This document shows, piece after piece, positions 25,588-35,323 of a DNA stretch of 64,000 bases. The notes below the pieces were generated by a model. It worked only from the letters and a program-made list of their open reading frames with translations. It was not told where the DNA came from and ran no database searches. Positions within the stretch are counted from its first letter, which is position 1. Each line of letters opens with the position of its first letter. The position numbers and the translations under genes were made by a program. The DNA comes from Streptomyces sp. PT12. Its GTDB lineage: Bacteria > Actinomycetota > Actinomycetes > Streptomycetales > Streptomycetaceae. The DNA lies in assembly GCF_003311645.1 (NCBI RefSeq), contig NZ_QEST01000256.1, positions 62,001-126,000 of the forward strand, read 5' to 3'.

Positions 25588-25878
25588 TCAGTGGGTGGCC
25601 GGGCGGAGGACCTTCGTCCGCATGACCGACTCGTTCAGGTTCATCTGCCGGTCGAGCTCCTTGACGACGTCGGGCGCCGCCTGGAGGTCGATCACGGAGT
25701 AGATGCCCTCGGGCTTCTTGTTGATCTCGTAGGCCAGACGGCGGCGACCCCAGGTGTCGATCTTCTCGACCTTGCCGTCGCCCTCGCGGACGACGGACAT
25801 GAAGCTCTCGATCAGCGGAGCGACGGCGCGCTCCTCCAGGTCGGGGTCGAGGATCACCATCACCTCGTAGTGACGCAT
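25588..25878 (-). CDS. rpsF: 30S ribosomal protein S6
   Basis: 96 residues starting [22 protein letters not shown] 25878 has an excellent AAGGAGGT ribosome-binding site; an open frame extends upstream but is not needed. The alpha-beta fold continues through [22 protein letters not shown] and ends KVLRPATH. It pairs with S18 on the 30S platform. First gene of the operon rpsF-ssb-rpsR-rplI, divergent from the small membrane protein gene at 26100; promoters lie in the roughly 220 bp between them. Confidence 0.99.
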   Translation of the reverse strand: MRHYEVMVILDPDLEERAVAPLIESFMSVVREGDGKVEKIDTWGRRRLAYEINKKPEGIYSVIDLQAAPDVVKELDRQMNLNESVMRTKVLRPATH

Positions 25879-26099
25879 GCGAGAACCCACCTCCTTCGGA
25901 CTCGGCGGCCACGGGCGATCCGTGGCAGGAGGGTCGTGATGCGCTTTCCGCGGGTGCCGTGCGGGCGTCGGACGCCCGCGCGGGGCGCGGAGAGTACACC
26001 GTACCCGCACCGGCCCGCCGCGTTGAAATCCGGGTGGATCCGGGCCGATGAGGTAGCAACCCGGACACCTCGGGTACTCGGCGGGCCGGAGGTGTACCC

Positions 26100-26405
26100 A
26101 TGGCACTCACGACGAACCCCATCAGTCTGCTGAACACCAACGGGCGGCCGCACCCGGTGCAGAACACGGCGGCCGTCGTCACCTTCGTGCTCGGCCTGGT
26201 CTCCGCGGCCACCTCGATTTCGCCCGGTCTCTACCTGACAAGCAGCTGGGTCGGCCTGGTCGCCCTGCTGATCGGCGGCTGGTCGCAGATGATCTCGGCC
26301 ACCACGGGTCAGCGCATCGTCACCGTGCTCGGCCTGGGCGCGGCGGGCTCGGGCTTCTATCTCGGGATGGCCCACGGCGGCCTCTTCGGCGGCTGGCTCG
26401 GCTGA
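26100..26405 (+). CDS. Small membrane protein of unknown function
   Basis: 101 residues. After a polar start ([21 protein letters not shown]) come three to four hydrophobic segments: [36 protein letters not shown], and [20 protein letters not shown] followed by [10 protein letters not shown]. No catalytic motif is seen. The gene lies between rpsF and femX, a position where Streptomyces genomes carry a similar small membrane protein, which supports it being real. Function unknown. Confidence 0.75.
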   Translation: MALTTNPISLLNTNGRPHPVQNTAAVVTFVLGLVSAATSISPGLYLTSSWVGLVALLIGGWSQMISATTGQRIVTVLGLGAAGSGFYLGMAHGGLFGGWLG

Positions 26406-26539
26406 CTCCCGCCACCGCGGGGGCACCCCGCGGCCCTGGCGGCGCGCGGCCCGCGGCGGCACCGCGGCGTCCCGGGGGAGGGGCCGCGCCGTTAGGCTTC
26501 CGGCCATACCCCGCGACGGACGCCGGAGGAGCCCCCCGA

Positions 26540-27658
26540 ATGAGCCTGACCCTGAGGACCATCAGTCGCGAGCAGCATGTGGCGTACATCGGCTCGCTGC
26601 CCTCGGCCAGCCATATGCAGGTGCCTGCCTGGGGCGACGTCAAGGCCGAGTGGCGCTCCGAGTCGCTCGGCTGGTTCGACCGCACGGACCAGCTCGTCGG
26701 CGTGGGCCTGGTGCTCTACCGCCAGCTGCCGCGGCTCAAGCGCTACTTGGCGTATCTCCCCGAGGGCCCGGTCATCAACTGGTACGCGCCCAACCTCGAC
26801 GAGTGGCTCAAGCCGATGCTCGACCACCTCAAGCGGCAGGGCGCGTTCTCCGTGAAGATGGGCCCGCCCGTGGTGATCAGGCGGTGGGACGCCGCCGCGG
26901 TCAAGGCCGGGATCCAGAGCCCGGACGCCAAGCGGCTGCGCGACGTGGAGGCGACGTTCATCGAGCCGCGCGCCTTCGAGGTCGCGGACCGGCTGCGCCG
27001 GATGGGCTGGCAGCAGGGCGAGGACGAGGGCGCCGGATTCGGCGACGTGCAGCCGCGTTACGTCTTCCAGATCCCGCTGCGCGGGCGGTCGCTCGACGAG
27101 ATCCACAAGAGCTTCAACCAGCTGTGGCGGCGCAACATCAAGAAGGCCGAGAAGGCGGGCGTCGAGGTCGTGAGAGGAGGGTTCGACGATCTGCCGGAGT
27201 GGCAGCGCCTGTATGAGATCACAGCGGAACGTGACAAGTTCCGTCCGCGTCCGCTCATGTATTTCGAGCGGATGTGGCGCGTTCTGAACGCGGAGGACCC
27301 CGACCGCATGCGCCTGTACTTCGCCACACACGAGGGCGAGGCGGTGGCCGCGGCGACGATGCTGATCGTGGGCGGCCATGTGTGGTATTCGTACGGTGCC
27401 TCCGCCAACCACAAGCGCGAGGTCCGCCCGTCCAACGCGATGCAGTGGCGCATGCTCCAGGACGCCCACGCGCTCAAGGCGGACGTGTACGACCTGCGGG
27501 GTATCGGTGACTCGCTCGAGGAGACCGACCATCTCTTCGGCCTGATCCAGTTCAAGGTGGGAACGGGCGGCGAGGCGGCCGAGTATCTCGGTGAGTGGGA
27601 CTTCCCGCTCAACAAGCTGCTGCACAAGGCGCTCGACATTTACATGTCACGACGCTGA
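26540..27658 (+). CDS. femX: FemX-type peptidoglycan bridge aminoacyltransferase
   Basis: 372 residues in the FemABX family: two GNAT-like halves plus helical insert (FNQLWRRNIKKAEKAGVEV, the typical tRNA/aminoacyl region, and SYGASANHKREVRPSNAMQWRMLQDA). In S. coelicolor FemX adds the first glycine of the interpeptide bridge to the lipid-linked precursor at LL-diaminopimelate, using glycyl-tRNA; the same role is expected here. GGAGGAG precedes ATG 26540. It is immediately followed by the alanine-racemase-like gene, probably in one transcript, linking it to cell-wall assembly. Confidence 0.95.
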   Translation: MSLTLRTISREQHVAYIGSLPSASHMQVPAWGDVKAEWRSESLGWFDRTDQLVGVGLVLYRQLPRLKRYLAYLPEGPVINWYAPNLDEWLKPMLDHLKRQGAFSVKMGPPVVIRRWDAAAVKAGIQSPDAKRLRDVEATFIEPRAFEVADRLRRMGWQQGEDEGAGFGDVQPRYVFQIPLRGRSLDEIHKSFNQLWRRNIKKAEKAGVEVVRGGFDDLPEWQRLYEITAERDKFRPRPLMYFERMWRVLNAEDPDRMRLYFATHEGEAVAAATMLIVGGHVWYSYGASANHKREVRPSNAMQWRMLQDAHALKADVYDLRGIGDSLEETDHLFGLIQFKVGTGGEAAEYLGEWDFPLNKLLHKALDIYMSRR

Positions 27659-27707
27659 CCCTCCCTTCGGATTCACCAGGGTTCACAACAGAAAGGCTTC
27701 CTCGGCC

Positions 27708-28739
27708 ATGGCGCTCACCCTTTACGTCGACACCGACCGCTGGCGGGCGCACCAGCGGTCGATCGTCGCCGACTTCCCCGGTCTGGTCCCCGTCTGCAAG
27801 GGCAACGGCTACGGCTTCGGCCATGACCGGCTGGCGGAGGAGGTGTCGCTGCTCGGCATGGAGATGCTGGCGGTGGGCACGACCTACGAGGCCCAGGCCA
27901 TGAAGGACCGCTTCAGCGGGGACATCCTGGTGCTGACGCCGTACCGGCGCACGGAGGAGCCCGTTCCGCTGCCCGACCGCGTCGTGCGCTCCGCCTCGTC
28001 CGTGGACGGCGTCTACGGGCTCGTGGGCTCGCGCGTCGTGGTCGAGGTGATGAGCACGATGCGCCGCCATGGCGTCGCCCCTCAGGACCTGGGGAAGCTG
28101 CACGCCGCGCTCGACGACGTGCGCCTGGAGGGGTTCGCGATCCATCTGCCGCTCGACCGCACGGACGGAACGGACGCGGTGGAGGAGGTCATCGAGTGGA
28201 TGGACCGGCTGCGCGCGGCGCGGCTGCCGCTGGACACGATGTTCGTCAGCCATCTGACGTCGGAGCAACTGCTGCGGCTGCGGCAGCAGTTCCCGCAGAC
28301 GACGTTCAGGGCGCGGATCGGGACGCGGCTGTGGCTCGGGGACCACGGGGCGACGGAGTACCGGGGCGCGGTGCTCGACGTGACGCCGGTGGGCAAGGGC
28401 GACCGCTTCGGGTACCGGCAGCAGAAGGCGCCGGGCGACGGCTGGTTGGCGGTGGTGGCAGGGGGCACCTCGCACGGCGTGGGCCTTGAGGCGCCCAAGG
28501 CGCTGCACGGGATGACGTCGCGGGCCAAGGGGATGGCGCGGGCGAGCCTGGCTACGGTCAACCGCAACCTCTCGCCGTTCGTCTGGGACGGCAAGCAGCG
28601 CTGGTTCGCCGAGCCGCCGCACATGCAGGTGTCGATCCTGTTCGTGCCCGCGGAGTCCAAGGGGCCCAAGGTGGGCGACGAGTTCAAGGCGATCCTGCGG
28701 CACACCACGACGCAGGTGGACCGGCTGGTGGATCGCTAG
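27708..28739 (+). CDS. Alanine racemase N-domain-like PLP protein
   Basis: 343 residues from ATG 27708. The TIM-barrel PLP-binding segment reads VPVCKGNGYGFGH, where the Lys is the cofactor-binding position of alanine-racemase-like proteins (usually VKANAYGHG). The C-terminal part (ARIGTRLWLG ... GVGLEAPKA, PPHMQVSILFVP) resembles the second domain but lacks an obvious catalytic Tyr motif. A strong hairpin follows the stop. It lies 49 bp after femX and is likely co-transcribed. It could be a racemase for an amino acid used in the wall, or a regulatory PLP-binding protein; the exact reaction is unknown. Confidence 0.82.
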   Translation: MALTLYVDTDRWRAHQRSIVADFPGLVPVCKGNGYGFGHDRLAEEVSLLGMEMLAVGTTYEAQAMKDRFSGDILVLTPYRRTEEPVPLPDRVVRSASSVDGVYGLVGSRVVVEVMSTMRRHGVAPQDLGKLHAALDDVRLEGFAIHLPLDRTDGTDAVEEVIEWMDRLRAARLPLDTMFVSHLTSEQLLRLRQQFPQTTFRARIGTRLWLGDHGATEYRGAVLDVTPVGKGDRFGYRQQKAPGDGWLAVVAGGTSHGVGLEAPKALHGMTSRAKGMARASLATVNRNLSPFVWDGKQRWFAEPPHMQVSILFVPAESKGPKVGDEFKAILRHTTTQVDRLVDR

Positions 28740-28762
28740 GGCTCCGCCGGGAGATCATGGAA

Positions 28763-28799
28763 CGGCGGCAGCCCCGGGACCGGACCGGGGCTGCCGCCG
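28763..28799 (+). terminator. Strong intrinsic terminator after femX operon
   Basis: A perfect 15-bp stem, CGGCGGCAGCCCCGG (28763-28777) with its complement at 28785-28799, encloses a 7-base loop. It starts 23 bp past the stop codon and lacks a U-tract. Being between convergent genes, it may also stop transcription coming from ino1. Confidence 0.85.
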
Positions 28800-28862
28800 C
28801 TGTGCTGTGTGGAGGTGTGCCGCGTCGCGCGTGCGGCGCGTGAGCCGTGCCCGAAGGCGCTC

Positions 28863-29945
28863 TCAGCGCTCGACCTCGCCGCGGATGAACCTCTCGACGT
28901 TGTCGCGGGCGACGTCGTCGAAGTACTGCACGGGCGGGGACTTCATGAAGTACGACGACGCGGAGAGGATCGGGCCGCCGATGCCCCGGTCCTTGGCGAT
29001 CTTGGCGGCGCGCAGGGCGTCGATGATCACGCCGGCGGAGTTGGGCGAGTCCCAGACCTCCAGCTTGTACTCGAGGTTGAGCGGCACGTCGCCGAACGCG
29101 CGGCCCTCGAGCCGGACATAGGCCCACTTGCGGTCGTCCAGCCAGGCCACGTAGTCGGACGGGCCGATGTGGACGTTCTTCTCGCCCAGCTCGCGGTCGG
29201 GGATCTGGGAGGTGACGGCCTGGGTCTTGGAGATCTTCTTGGACTCCAGGCGGTCGCGCTCCAGCATGTTCTTGAAGTCCATGTTGCCGCCGACGTTCAG
29301 CTGCATGGTGCGGTCGAGGATGACGCCGCGGTCCTCGAACAGCTTGGCCATCACGCGGTGCGTGATCGTCGCGCCCACCTGGGACTTGATGTCGTCGCCG
29401 ACGATCGGGACGCCCGCCTCGGTGAACTTGTCGGCCCACTCCTTGGTGCCCGCGATGAAGACGGGGAGGGCGTTGACGAAGCCGACCTTGGCGTCGATGG
29501 CGCACTGCGCGTAGAACTTCGCCGCCGACTCCGAGCCGACCGGCATGTAGCAGACGAGGACGTCGGCGCGGGTGTCCTTGAGGACCTGGACGACGTCCAC
29601 GGGGTCCTCGTCGGACTCGACGATGGTCTCCCGGTAGTACTTGCCGAGGCCGTCGTGGGTCTCGCCGCGCTGGACGGTCACGCCGGAGGGGGGCACGTCG
29701 CAGATCTTGATGGTGTTGTTCTCGCTGGCGCCGATCGCGTCGGCCAGGTCGATGCCGACCTTCTTGGCGTCGACGTCGAACGCGGCCACGAACTCGATGT
29801 CGGAGACGTGGTAGTCGCCGAACTGGACGTGCATGAGACCCGGAACCCGGCTGTCCGGGGCGGCGTCCTTGTAGTACTCGACGCCCTGTACCAGCGATGC
29901 GGCGCAGTTGCCCACGCCGGCGATGGCTACACGAACCGAACCCAT
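28863..29945 (-). CDS. ino1: Inositol-3-phosphate synthase
   Basis: 360 residues. It converts glucose-6-phosphate to 1L-myo-inositol-3-phosphate with NAD+, feeding mycothiol and phosphatidylinositol synthesis. Features: N-terminal NAD motif [33 protein letters not shown], the active-site region [16 protein letters not shown] and LNVGGNMDF, and [23 protein letters not shown]. This is the actinomycete/archaeal short form without the long eukaryotic N-terminus. Start ATG 29945 follows AGGGAG. It lies 77 bp downstream of a padR gene in the same direction, and a PadR-type operator precedes that gene, so PadR probably regulates inositol supply. Confidence 0.97.
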   Translation of the reverse strand: MGSVRVAIAGVGNCAASLVQGVEYYKDAAPDSRVPGLMHVQFGDYHVSDIEFVAAFDVDAKKVGIDLADAIGASENNTIKICDVPPSGVTVQRGETHDGLGKYYRETIVESDEDPVDVVQVLKDTRADVLVCYMPVGSESAAKFYAQCAIDAKVGFVNALPVFIAGTKEWADKFTEAGVPIVGDDIKSQVGATITHRVMAKLFEDRGVILDRTMQLNVGGNMDFKNMLERDRLESKKISKTQAVTSQIPDRELGEKNVHIGPSDYVAWLDDRKWAYVRLEGRAFGDVPLNLEYKLEVWDSPNSAGVIIDALRAAKIAKDRGIGGPILSASSYFMKSPPVQYFDDVARDNVERFIRGEVER

Positions 29946-30022
29946 TCCGGTTGCTCCCTGTGTGTGTTCTCGACGTGACCCCGCACCATCGCGGGGCGAA
30001 TTGAGGTGATCGATGCGGGTGA

Positions 30023-30661
30023 TCAGGTGGTGATGCCATCCGACGGATCGGCCCTGTGGCGCTCCCGCACGCCCTCGGGATCGGGGCGCTCGCCGCGATC
30101 CCTGCCCTCCCGCTCGCTCTCGATCAGCTCGTTGAGCCAGCGGACCTCGCGCTCCACGGACTCCATTCCGTGGCGCTGGAGTTCGAGGGTGTAGGCGTCC
30201 AGCTTCTCGCGCGTGCGGGCCATGGAGGCGCGCATCTTGGCGAGCCGCTCCTCAAGGCGGCTGCGGCGCCCCTCGAGCACCCGCATCCGCACATCGCGCG
30301 AGGTCTGCCCGAAGAACGCGAAGCGGACGCCGAAGTGCTCGTCCTCCCACGCGTCGGGGCCGGTCTGGCCCAGCAGCTCCTCGAAGCGCTCCTTGCCCTC
30401 GGCGGTGAGCCGATAGACGATCTTCGCCCGGCGGTTGGTCAGCGGGGTGCGCGGATCGTCGGCACCGCCGCCGCCCTGCTCCTCGGCCAGCCAGCCCTGG
30501 GCGACCAGGGTCTTGAGGCAGGGGTAGAGAGAGCCGTAGCTGAACGCCCTGAAGACGCCCAGGGAGCTGTTGAGCCGCTTGCGCAGCTCATACCCGTGCA
30601 TGGGCGCCTCGCGCAGCAGGCCGAGGACGGCGAACTCCAGGACACCCGAGCGCCTGCTCAT
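30023..30661 (-). CDS. PadR family transcriptional regulator
   Basis: 212 residues from ATG 30661 (GGAGGTGG upstream). The winged-helix DNA-binding domain is at the N-terminus: [20 protein letters not shown], then [22 protein letters not shown] and [19 protein letters not shown] helical C-terminal dimerisation domain of over 100 residues ([21 protein letters not shown]) follows. A perfect palindrome typical of PadR sites sits 88-110 bp upstream of its start, suggesting autoregulation. It precedes ino1 in one apparent operon, and the divergent penicillin-binding protein gene could share the regulator. Confidence 0.92.
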   Translation of the reverse strand: MSRRSGVLEFAVLGLLREAPMHGYELRKRLNSSLGVFRAFSYGSLYPCLKTLVAQGWLAEEQGGGGADDPRTPLTNRRAKIVYRLTAEGKERFEELLGQTGPDAWEDEHFGVRFAFFGQTSRDVRMRVLEGRRSRLEERLAKMRASMARTREKLDAYTLELQRHGMESVEREVRWLNELIESEREGRDRGERPDPEGVRERHRADPSDGITT

Positions 30662-31074
30662 CCCGAAGCCACCTCCGTCCCTCTGCCGCAGCCATGGCCG
30701 TTGCCATGCCGTTGCGCCGCGATGCCGTACCGCCGCGATGCATTGAACCGATGTATCAGTCCGATACATCGCCACGATAGAACGGGCGGCCGGACCGGGC
30801 AAGCGGGGGTTCGGTGAAGGGGGTCACATCTTCACTTCGCCGGAGCCGCAATGCACCAATTGTGAATCATGGGGCGAAGGATGGCTATTGAGGGCTGCGT
30901 AGTCTTGGCCCGTGCAGACGACCGCGACCGGGAACCTCAGGACGCCCAGGTGCGTCCTCGTTCTTGGTGAGGTGCGCCCGGACACGTGGACGGATCGCAC
31001 ATCGGGGGGCCGGAGTCACCAGGAAGTCCCTTCCGTCATCAGGCGATTGTGTCTGTCCGAGGAGTAGCTGTCCC
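30662..31074. promoter_or_regulatory. padR/penicillin-binding protein divergent spacer
   Basis: This 413-bp stretch holds no credible gene. It carries the PadR-type palindrome at 30749-30771 and must contain promoters for padR-ino1 (minus) and the penicillin-binding protein (plus). A short AT-richer segment (CACCAATTGTGAATCATGG) lies near 30852-30871, and AGGAG precedes the start at 31075. Confidence 0.6.
30749..30771. promoter_or_regulatory. Perfect palindrome, probable PadR operator
   Basis: CGATGTATC (30749-30757), a 5-base spacer, and GATACATCG (30763-30771) form an exact inverted repeat containing ATGTATC/GATACAT, the usual PadR-family recognition pattern. It lies about 90 bp upstream of the padR start. 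Self-repression by PadR is inferred. Confidence 0.75.
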
Positions 31075-33765
31075 ATGAGCGAGCACCGTCGCAAGCAGCC
31101 GCAGTCCCGGGGCCGCCGAGCCGCGGGGCCCTCCGGCCGTCGCGCCGCGCCGCCGCCGGTGCCGCCCGCCGGCACGGAGGACCCACCGGGAGCGACACAG
31201 GAGCGGCCCTACGGCAGCCGCGCCGAGGCTCGGCGGGCCGCACAGCGCGGAGGCCGCCGACGGGCGGCGAGCGCTTCGGCGGCGGCCGACGGGGGTGGCA
31301 GGGCGGCGCGGCGCCGACGGGACACGACGGCGGGCAAGAGGCGTTTCATCGACTACCCCCGGTCGGGGTACCGAGGGATGCGCCGCTGGCTGCCCTCCTG
31401 GCGGCAGATGCTGGGCTCGGTGCTCACGTTCTTCGCCCTGATGCTCGGCCTCGTCGGCCTGGCCTACGCCATGACGGAGATCCCCGACCAGGCCGACATC
31501 GCCAACCAGCAGTCGAACGTCTTCTACTGGGCGAACGGCGAGCGGATGGTCGTCTCGGGCGAGTCCCGGGTGAACCGGCAGCCGCTCGAGCTGGCGGACA
31601 TCCCCATGGAAATGCAGAACTCCGTGATCGCCGCCGAGAACGAGACGTTCTACAACGACCCGGGCATCGACCTGATGGGCATCGGCCGCGCCGTGCTCAA
31701 CATGGCGAGGGGGGGTGAGACCCAGTCGGGCTCGACCATCACCCAGCAGTACGTCAAGAACATGTATCTGACCCAGGAGCAGACGCTGGAGCGCAAGGCG
31801 CGCGAGCTGCTGCTCTCGGTCAAGGTCGGCGCCCAGGTCGACAAGGAGGAGATCCTCGAGGGCTACCTCAACACCTCCGACTTCGGCCGCGGCGCCATCG
31901 GCATCCAGGCCGCCGCCCAGGCGTACTACGGCAAGGACGCGGGCGAGCTGACCGACAGCGAGTGCGCCTTCCTGACCACGCTGCTCAACGGGCCCGCGCT
32001 GCACGACCCGTTCCAGGGCGGCAGCGGCGAGGTCGACGTCGTCACCGAGGAGAACGTCCAACGCGCCACGGAGCGCTGGGAGTACGTCCTCAACCGCCGC
32101 GTCGAAACCGGGACCCTCGCCCCCGACGCCCACGAGGCGATCATCGCCGAGGGCTTCCCCACCCCCAACCCCCCAACCCCGGCCATGGAGATGGCGGGCC
32201 AGATCGGCTACCTCACCAACCTCGCCGAGGCATACGTCATCAACCAGGGAATCCTCACCGAGGAGGAGCTGGCCAAAGGCGGCTACCAGATCCACACGAC
32301 GTTCGACGAGACCATGGTCAACCAGATGGAGACCGCCGTCGCGGACGTCATCGAGGCGAACATCGACCCCGAGGAGCGCGCCGAGGACCGGCACGTCCAG
32401 TTCGGCGGGGCCGCGGTGGTGCCGGGAGACGGCGCGATCCGGGCCATCTACGGCGGCACGGACTTCACCGAGCACTTCCTGAACAACGCCGACAACCCCC
32501 GCGCCCAGGTGGGCTCCACGTTCAAGCCGTTCGTGCTCGCGGCCGCCCTGCGGGACGGGATCCGCGACCCCGAGGGCGACGCGGAGCAGGACCGCGAGGA
32601 GCGGACGCAGCTCTCCCCCGAGAGCGTGTACCACTCCGAGAACGGCCAGCGCATCAACAACTACAACGGCGAGCCCGTCGTCATCGAGGAGGAGGGATCG
32701 GGCGAGGAGGGGGAGTGGCACCAGGAGAACTTCCTCCAGAGGGACCACGGCGACATCACGCTGCGGGAGGCCATGGAGGTCTCAGCCAACGTGCCCTTTG
32801 TGCAGCTCGGCATGGACGTCGGCCCTGCGACGGTCGCCCAGGCGGCCATGGACGCCGGGCTGCACGAGGACAGCCTCGGCCCGGCCAACGACACCGTGCC
32901 CGCGTTCGCGCTCGGCGTCTCCACCCCGGGCCCGATCCGGATGGCCTCCGCCTACGCCACCTTCGCCGCCGGCGGCGAGCAGGCCGAGCCCTACTCGGTC
33001 ACCCGCGTCGAGGGCCCCAAGGAGAACCTTCCCTGGGAGCACGAGAACACGACCACACAGGCGTTCGAATCCTCGGTGGCCGACACCGTCACGGACGTAC
33101 TGACCGGGGTGGTCGAGGGCGACGAGGGCAGCGGCAGGGACGCCCAGGTCCTGGAGCGCCCCGTGGCAGGCAAGACCGGCACCACCGACGACAACAAGAG
33201 CGCGTGGTTCGTCGGCTACACACCCCAGCTGTCCACCGCCATCGGCATGTGGCGCTCGGCCGACTCCGAGGAGGAGCTGGTCGGCGACGAGGAGATGGGC
33301 TTCCTCTCCATGTTCAACACCGCGGGCTCGGAGCGGATCAACGGTAGCTCCCTGCCCCTGGAGGCATGGATCGCCTTTATGCAGGCGGCCCTGGAAGGCG
33401 AGCCGGTCGAGGAGTTCCCCGACCCGCCCTCCTCGCTCGGCGAGACCATCTGGGGCGGCGGCGCCGAGAGCCCGCCCCCGCCGCCGGTGGAGACCGAGGA
33501 GCCCGAGGCCCCGGAGACCGAGGAGCCGACGGAGGAGCCGACCGAGAGCTCGCCGCCGCCCTCCGAGGACCCGACCGACGACCCGACCGATCCCTGCTTG
33601 CCGCTCGACCCGCTCTGCGAGGACCCGGGCGGACAGAACGGCGACCCGCAGGGCGGCGACACCGATCCGGGCAATCCCCAGGGAACGACGGGCGAGCCCG
33701 GCGATCCCGAGGGCTCGGACGGCGAGCAGGGCGACCCCGAGGGGGACACCGGCTGGGCGTTCTAG
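31075..33765 (+). CDS. Bifunctional penicillin-binding protein (GT51 transglycosylase/transpeptidase)
   Basis: 896 residues. A basic cytosolic N-terminus of about 105 residues (many R/A repeats) precedes the membrane helix LGSVLTFFALMLGLVGLAYAM. The GT51 domain has VIAAENETFYNDPGID (Glu in place of the canonical EDRxF core) and GGETQSGSTITQQYVKN. The transpeptidase has GSTFKPF (S-x-x-K), MEVSANVPFVQ (S-x-N) and AGKTGTTDDNKSAW (KTGT). A roughly 100-residue acidic Pro/Glu/Gly tail with EEPTEEPTESSPPPSEDP ends the protein. It polymerises and cross-links peptidoglycan outside the membrane. ATG 31075 follows AGGAG. It is divergent from padR. Confidence 0.96.
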   Translation: MSEHRRKQPQSRGRRAAGPSGRRAAPPPVPPAGTEDPPGATQERPYGSRAEARRAAQRGGRRRAASASAAADGGGRAARRRRDTTAGKRRFIDYPRSGYRGMRRWLPSWRQMLGSVLTFFALMLGLVGLAYAMTEIPDQADIANQQSNVFYWANGERMVVSGESRVNRQPLELADIPMEMQNSVIAAENETFYNDPGIDLMGIGRAVLNMARGGETQSGSTITQQYVKNMYLTQEQTLERKARELLLSVKVGAQVDKEEILEGYLNTSDFGRGAIGIQAAAQAYYGKDAGELTDSECAFLTTLLNGPALHDPFQGGSGEVDVVTEENVQRATERWEYVLNRRVETGTLAPDAHEAIIAEGFPTPNPPTPAMEMAGQIGYLTNLAEAYVINQGILTEEELAKGGYQIHTTFDETMVNQMETAVADVIEANIDPEERAEDRHVQFGGAAVVPGDGAIRAIYGGTDFTEHFLNNADNPRAQVGSTFKPFVLAAALRDGIRDPEGDAEQDREERTQLSPESVYHSENGQRINNYNGEPVVIEEEGSGEEGEWHQENFLQRDHGDITLREAMEVSANVPFVQLGMDVGPATVAQAAMDAGLHEDSLGPANDTVPAFALGVSTPGPIRMASAYATFAAGGEQAEPYSVTRVEGPKENLPWEHENTTTQAFESSVADTVTDVLTGVVEGDEGSGRDAQVLERPVAGKTGTTDDNKSAWFVGYTPQLSTAIGMWRSADSEEELVGDEEMGFLSMFNTAGSERINGSSLPLEAWIAFMQAALEGEPVEEFPDPPSSLGETIWGGGAESPPPPPVETEEPEAPETEEPTEEPTESSPPPSEDPTDDPTDPCLPLDPLCEDPGGQNGDPQGGDTDPGNPQGTTGEPGDPEGSDGEQGDPEGDTGWAF

Positions 33766-33823
33766 ACAGGGCCTGACCGCGCCCTGAGGCCCCGGCGGTG
33801 GGCCCGTGCGGCAGGATGTTCCC

Positions 33824-35323
33824 ATGGCGCATCCCTCTCCGCGAGCGGCCGTGAGGCCCACCGCCCAGGACGAAGTGGCCGCCGCCGGCAGCGAGCTGAT
33901 CGGCGGTCCCACCGGGCGGCGGGCCGCCTCGGGCCACCCCTGGTGGTCGCCGGCGCGGGTCATCGCCCTGGTGACGATCGGGATGTTCGCCCTGGGCATG
34001 GCCCAGAAGGCCCCCTGCTACGAGAGCGGCTGGTTCCAGGGCCCGGCCGCCCAGTACACCCACGCGTGCTACTCGGACATCCCCCACCTCTACGAGGGCC
34101 GCGGCTTCGCCGACGGACTCGTCCCCTACTTCGACCGCATCCCCGCCGAGGTGTCCGGTGGGATGGAGTACCTCGAATACCCGGTGCTCACCGGTCTCTT
34201 CATGGAGGTCGCCGCCTGGCTCACACCGGGCGGCACCACCGACCCCAGCCCGGCCCAGACCTACTGGCTGGTCAACGCCGCGCTCCTCATGATCTGCGCG
34301 GTGATCATCGCCGTCTGCGTCACCCGCATCCACCGCCACCGCCCCTGGGACGGCCTCCTGGTCGCCCTCGCCCCGGCCCTGGCCCTGACGGCCACGATCA
34401 ACTGGGACCTGCTCGCCGGCGCCCTCACCTGCGCCGCGCTGCTGTTCTGGTCCCGCGGCCGCTCGTTCGGCGCGGGCATCCTGCTGGGCCTGGCCACCGC
34501 CGCCAAGCTCTACCCGGTCCTGCTTCTTGGCCCCCTGCTCGTGCTGTGCTGGCGGGCCGGACGGTGGCGCGCGTTCCTCACCGCCACGGCGGGCACCATC
34601 GTCGCGTGGCTCGCGGTCAACCTCCCCGTGCTGATCGCGGCGCGGGAGGGATGGGCGAAGTTCTACACCTTCAGCGAGGAACGCCCCGTCGACTTCGGCT
34701 CCCTCTGGCTGATCATCGCCCAGCGCACCGACGCCCAGCTCGAATCGGTCAACACCTACGCCACGGGCCTGGTGGTCCTCGGCTGCGCCGGGATCGCCCT
34801 GCTGGGCTTCGCCGCCCCGCGCCGCCCCCGGCTTGCCCAGCTCGCCTTTCTCGTGGTCGCCCTGTTCATCCTCACCAACAAGGTCTACTCCCCGCAGTAT
34901 GTGCTCTGGCTGATCCCGCTGGCCGTCCTCGCCCGCCCCCGCTGGCGCGACTTCCTCGTCTGGCAGTGCTGCGAAGTGCTCTACTTCCTGGGCATCTGGA
35001 TGTATCTGGCATTCCTCAACAGCGAGAACCAGCAGGGCCTCCCCACGGGCGGATACCAACTGGCCATCATCCTCCATCTGTTGGGGACGCTCTATCTCTG
35101 CTGCGTGGTCATCCGCGATGTGCTGCGCCCCGAGTACGACCCCGTCCGGCGCGACGGCTCCGACGACCCCGGGGGCGGCGTGCTGGATGGCGCCCCCGAT
35201 GTCTTCGCCCTGCGCCGCCGCAAGCAGACCCCCCAGCCGGCACCCACCGCGTTCGTCGACTGGGGACTCCCCGGCGACGGCACGCTGCCGACGCCACCGG
35301 ATCATGTTTCACGTGAAACGTGA
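33824..35323 (+). CDS. GT87/DUF2029-like membrane glycosyltransferase
   Basis: 499 residues from ATG 33824 (CAGGAT upstream). About ten membrane helices follow a Pro/Ala-rich N-terminus. The early loop (YFDRIPAEVSGGMEYLEYPV) and the helix-end ATINWDLLAGALTCAALLFW match the GT-C fold of family 87 mannosyltransferase-like proteins, which use polyprenyl-phosphate sugars at the outer membrane face. The last residues (HVSRET) are encoded by a parS site, and its end overlaps the MFS gene start by 20 bp. The acceptor glycan is unknown; the position next to cell-wall genes hints at surface polysaccharide or lipoglycan synthesis. Confidence 0.85.
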   Translation: MAHPSPRAAVRPTAQDEVAAAGSELIGGPTGRRAASGHPWWSPARVIALVTIGMFALGMAQKAPCYESGWFQGPAAQYTHACYSDIPHLYEGRGFADGLVPYFDRIPAEVSGGMEYLEYPVLTGLFMEVAAWLTPGGTTDPSPAQTYWLVNAALLMICAVIIAVCVTRIHRHRPWDGLLVALAPALALTATINWDLLAGALTCAALLFWSRGRSFGAGILLGLATAAKLYPVLLLGPLLVLCWRAGRWRAFLTATAGTIVAWLAVNLPVLIAAREGWAKFYTFSEERPVDFGSLWLIIAQRTDAQLESVNTYATGLVVLGCAGIALLGFAAPRRPRLAQLAFLVVALFILTNKVYSPQYVLWLIPLAVLARPRWRDFLVWQCCEVLYFLGIWMYLAFLNSENQQGLPTGGYQLAIILHLLGTLYLCCVVIRDVLRPEYDPVRRDGSDDPGGGVLDGAPDVFALRRRKQTPQPAPTAFVDWGLPGDGTLPTPPDHVSRET

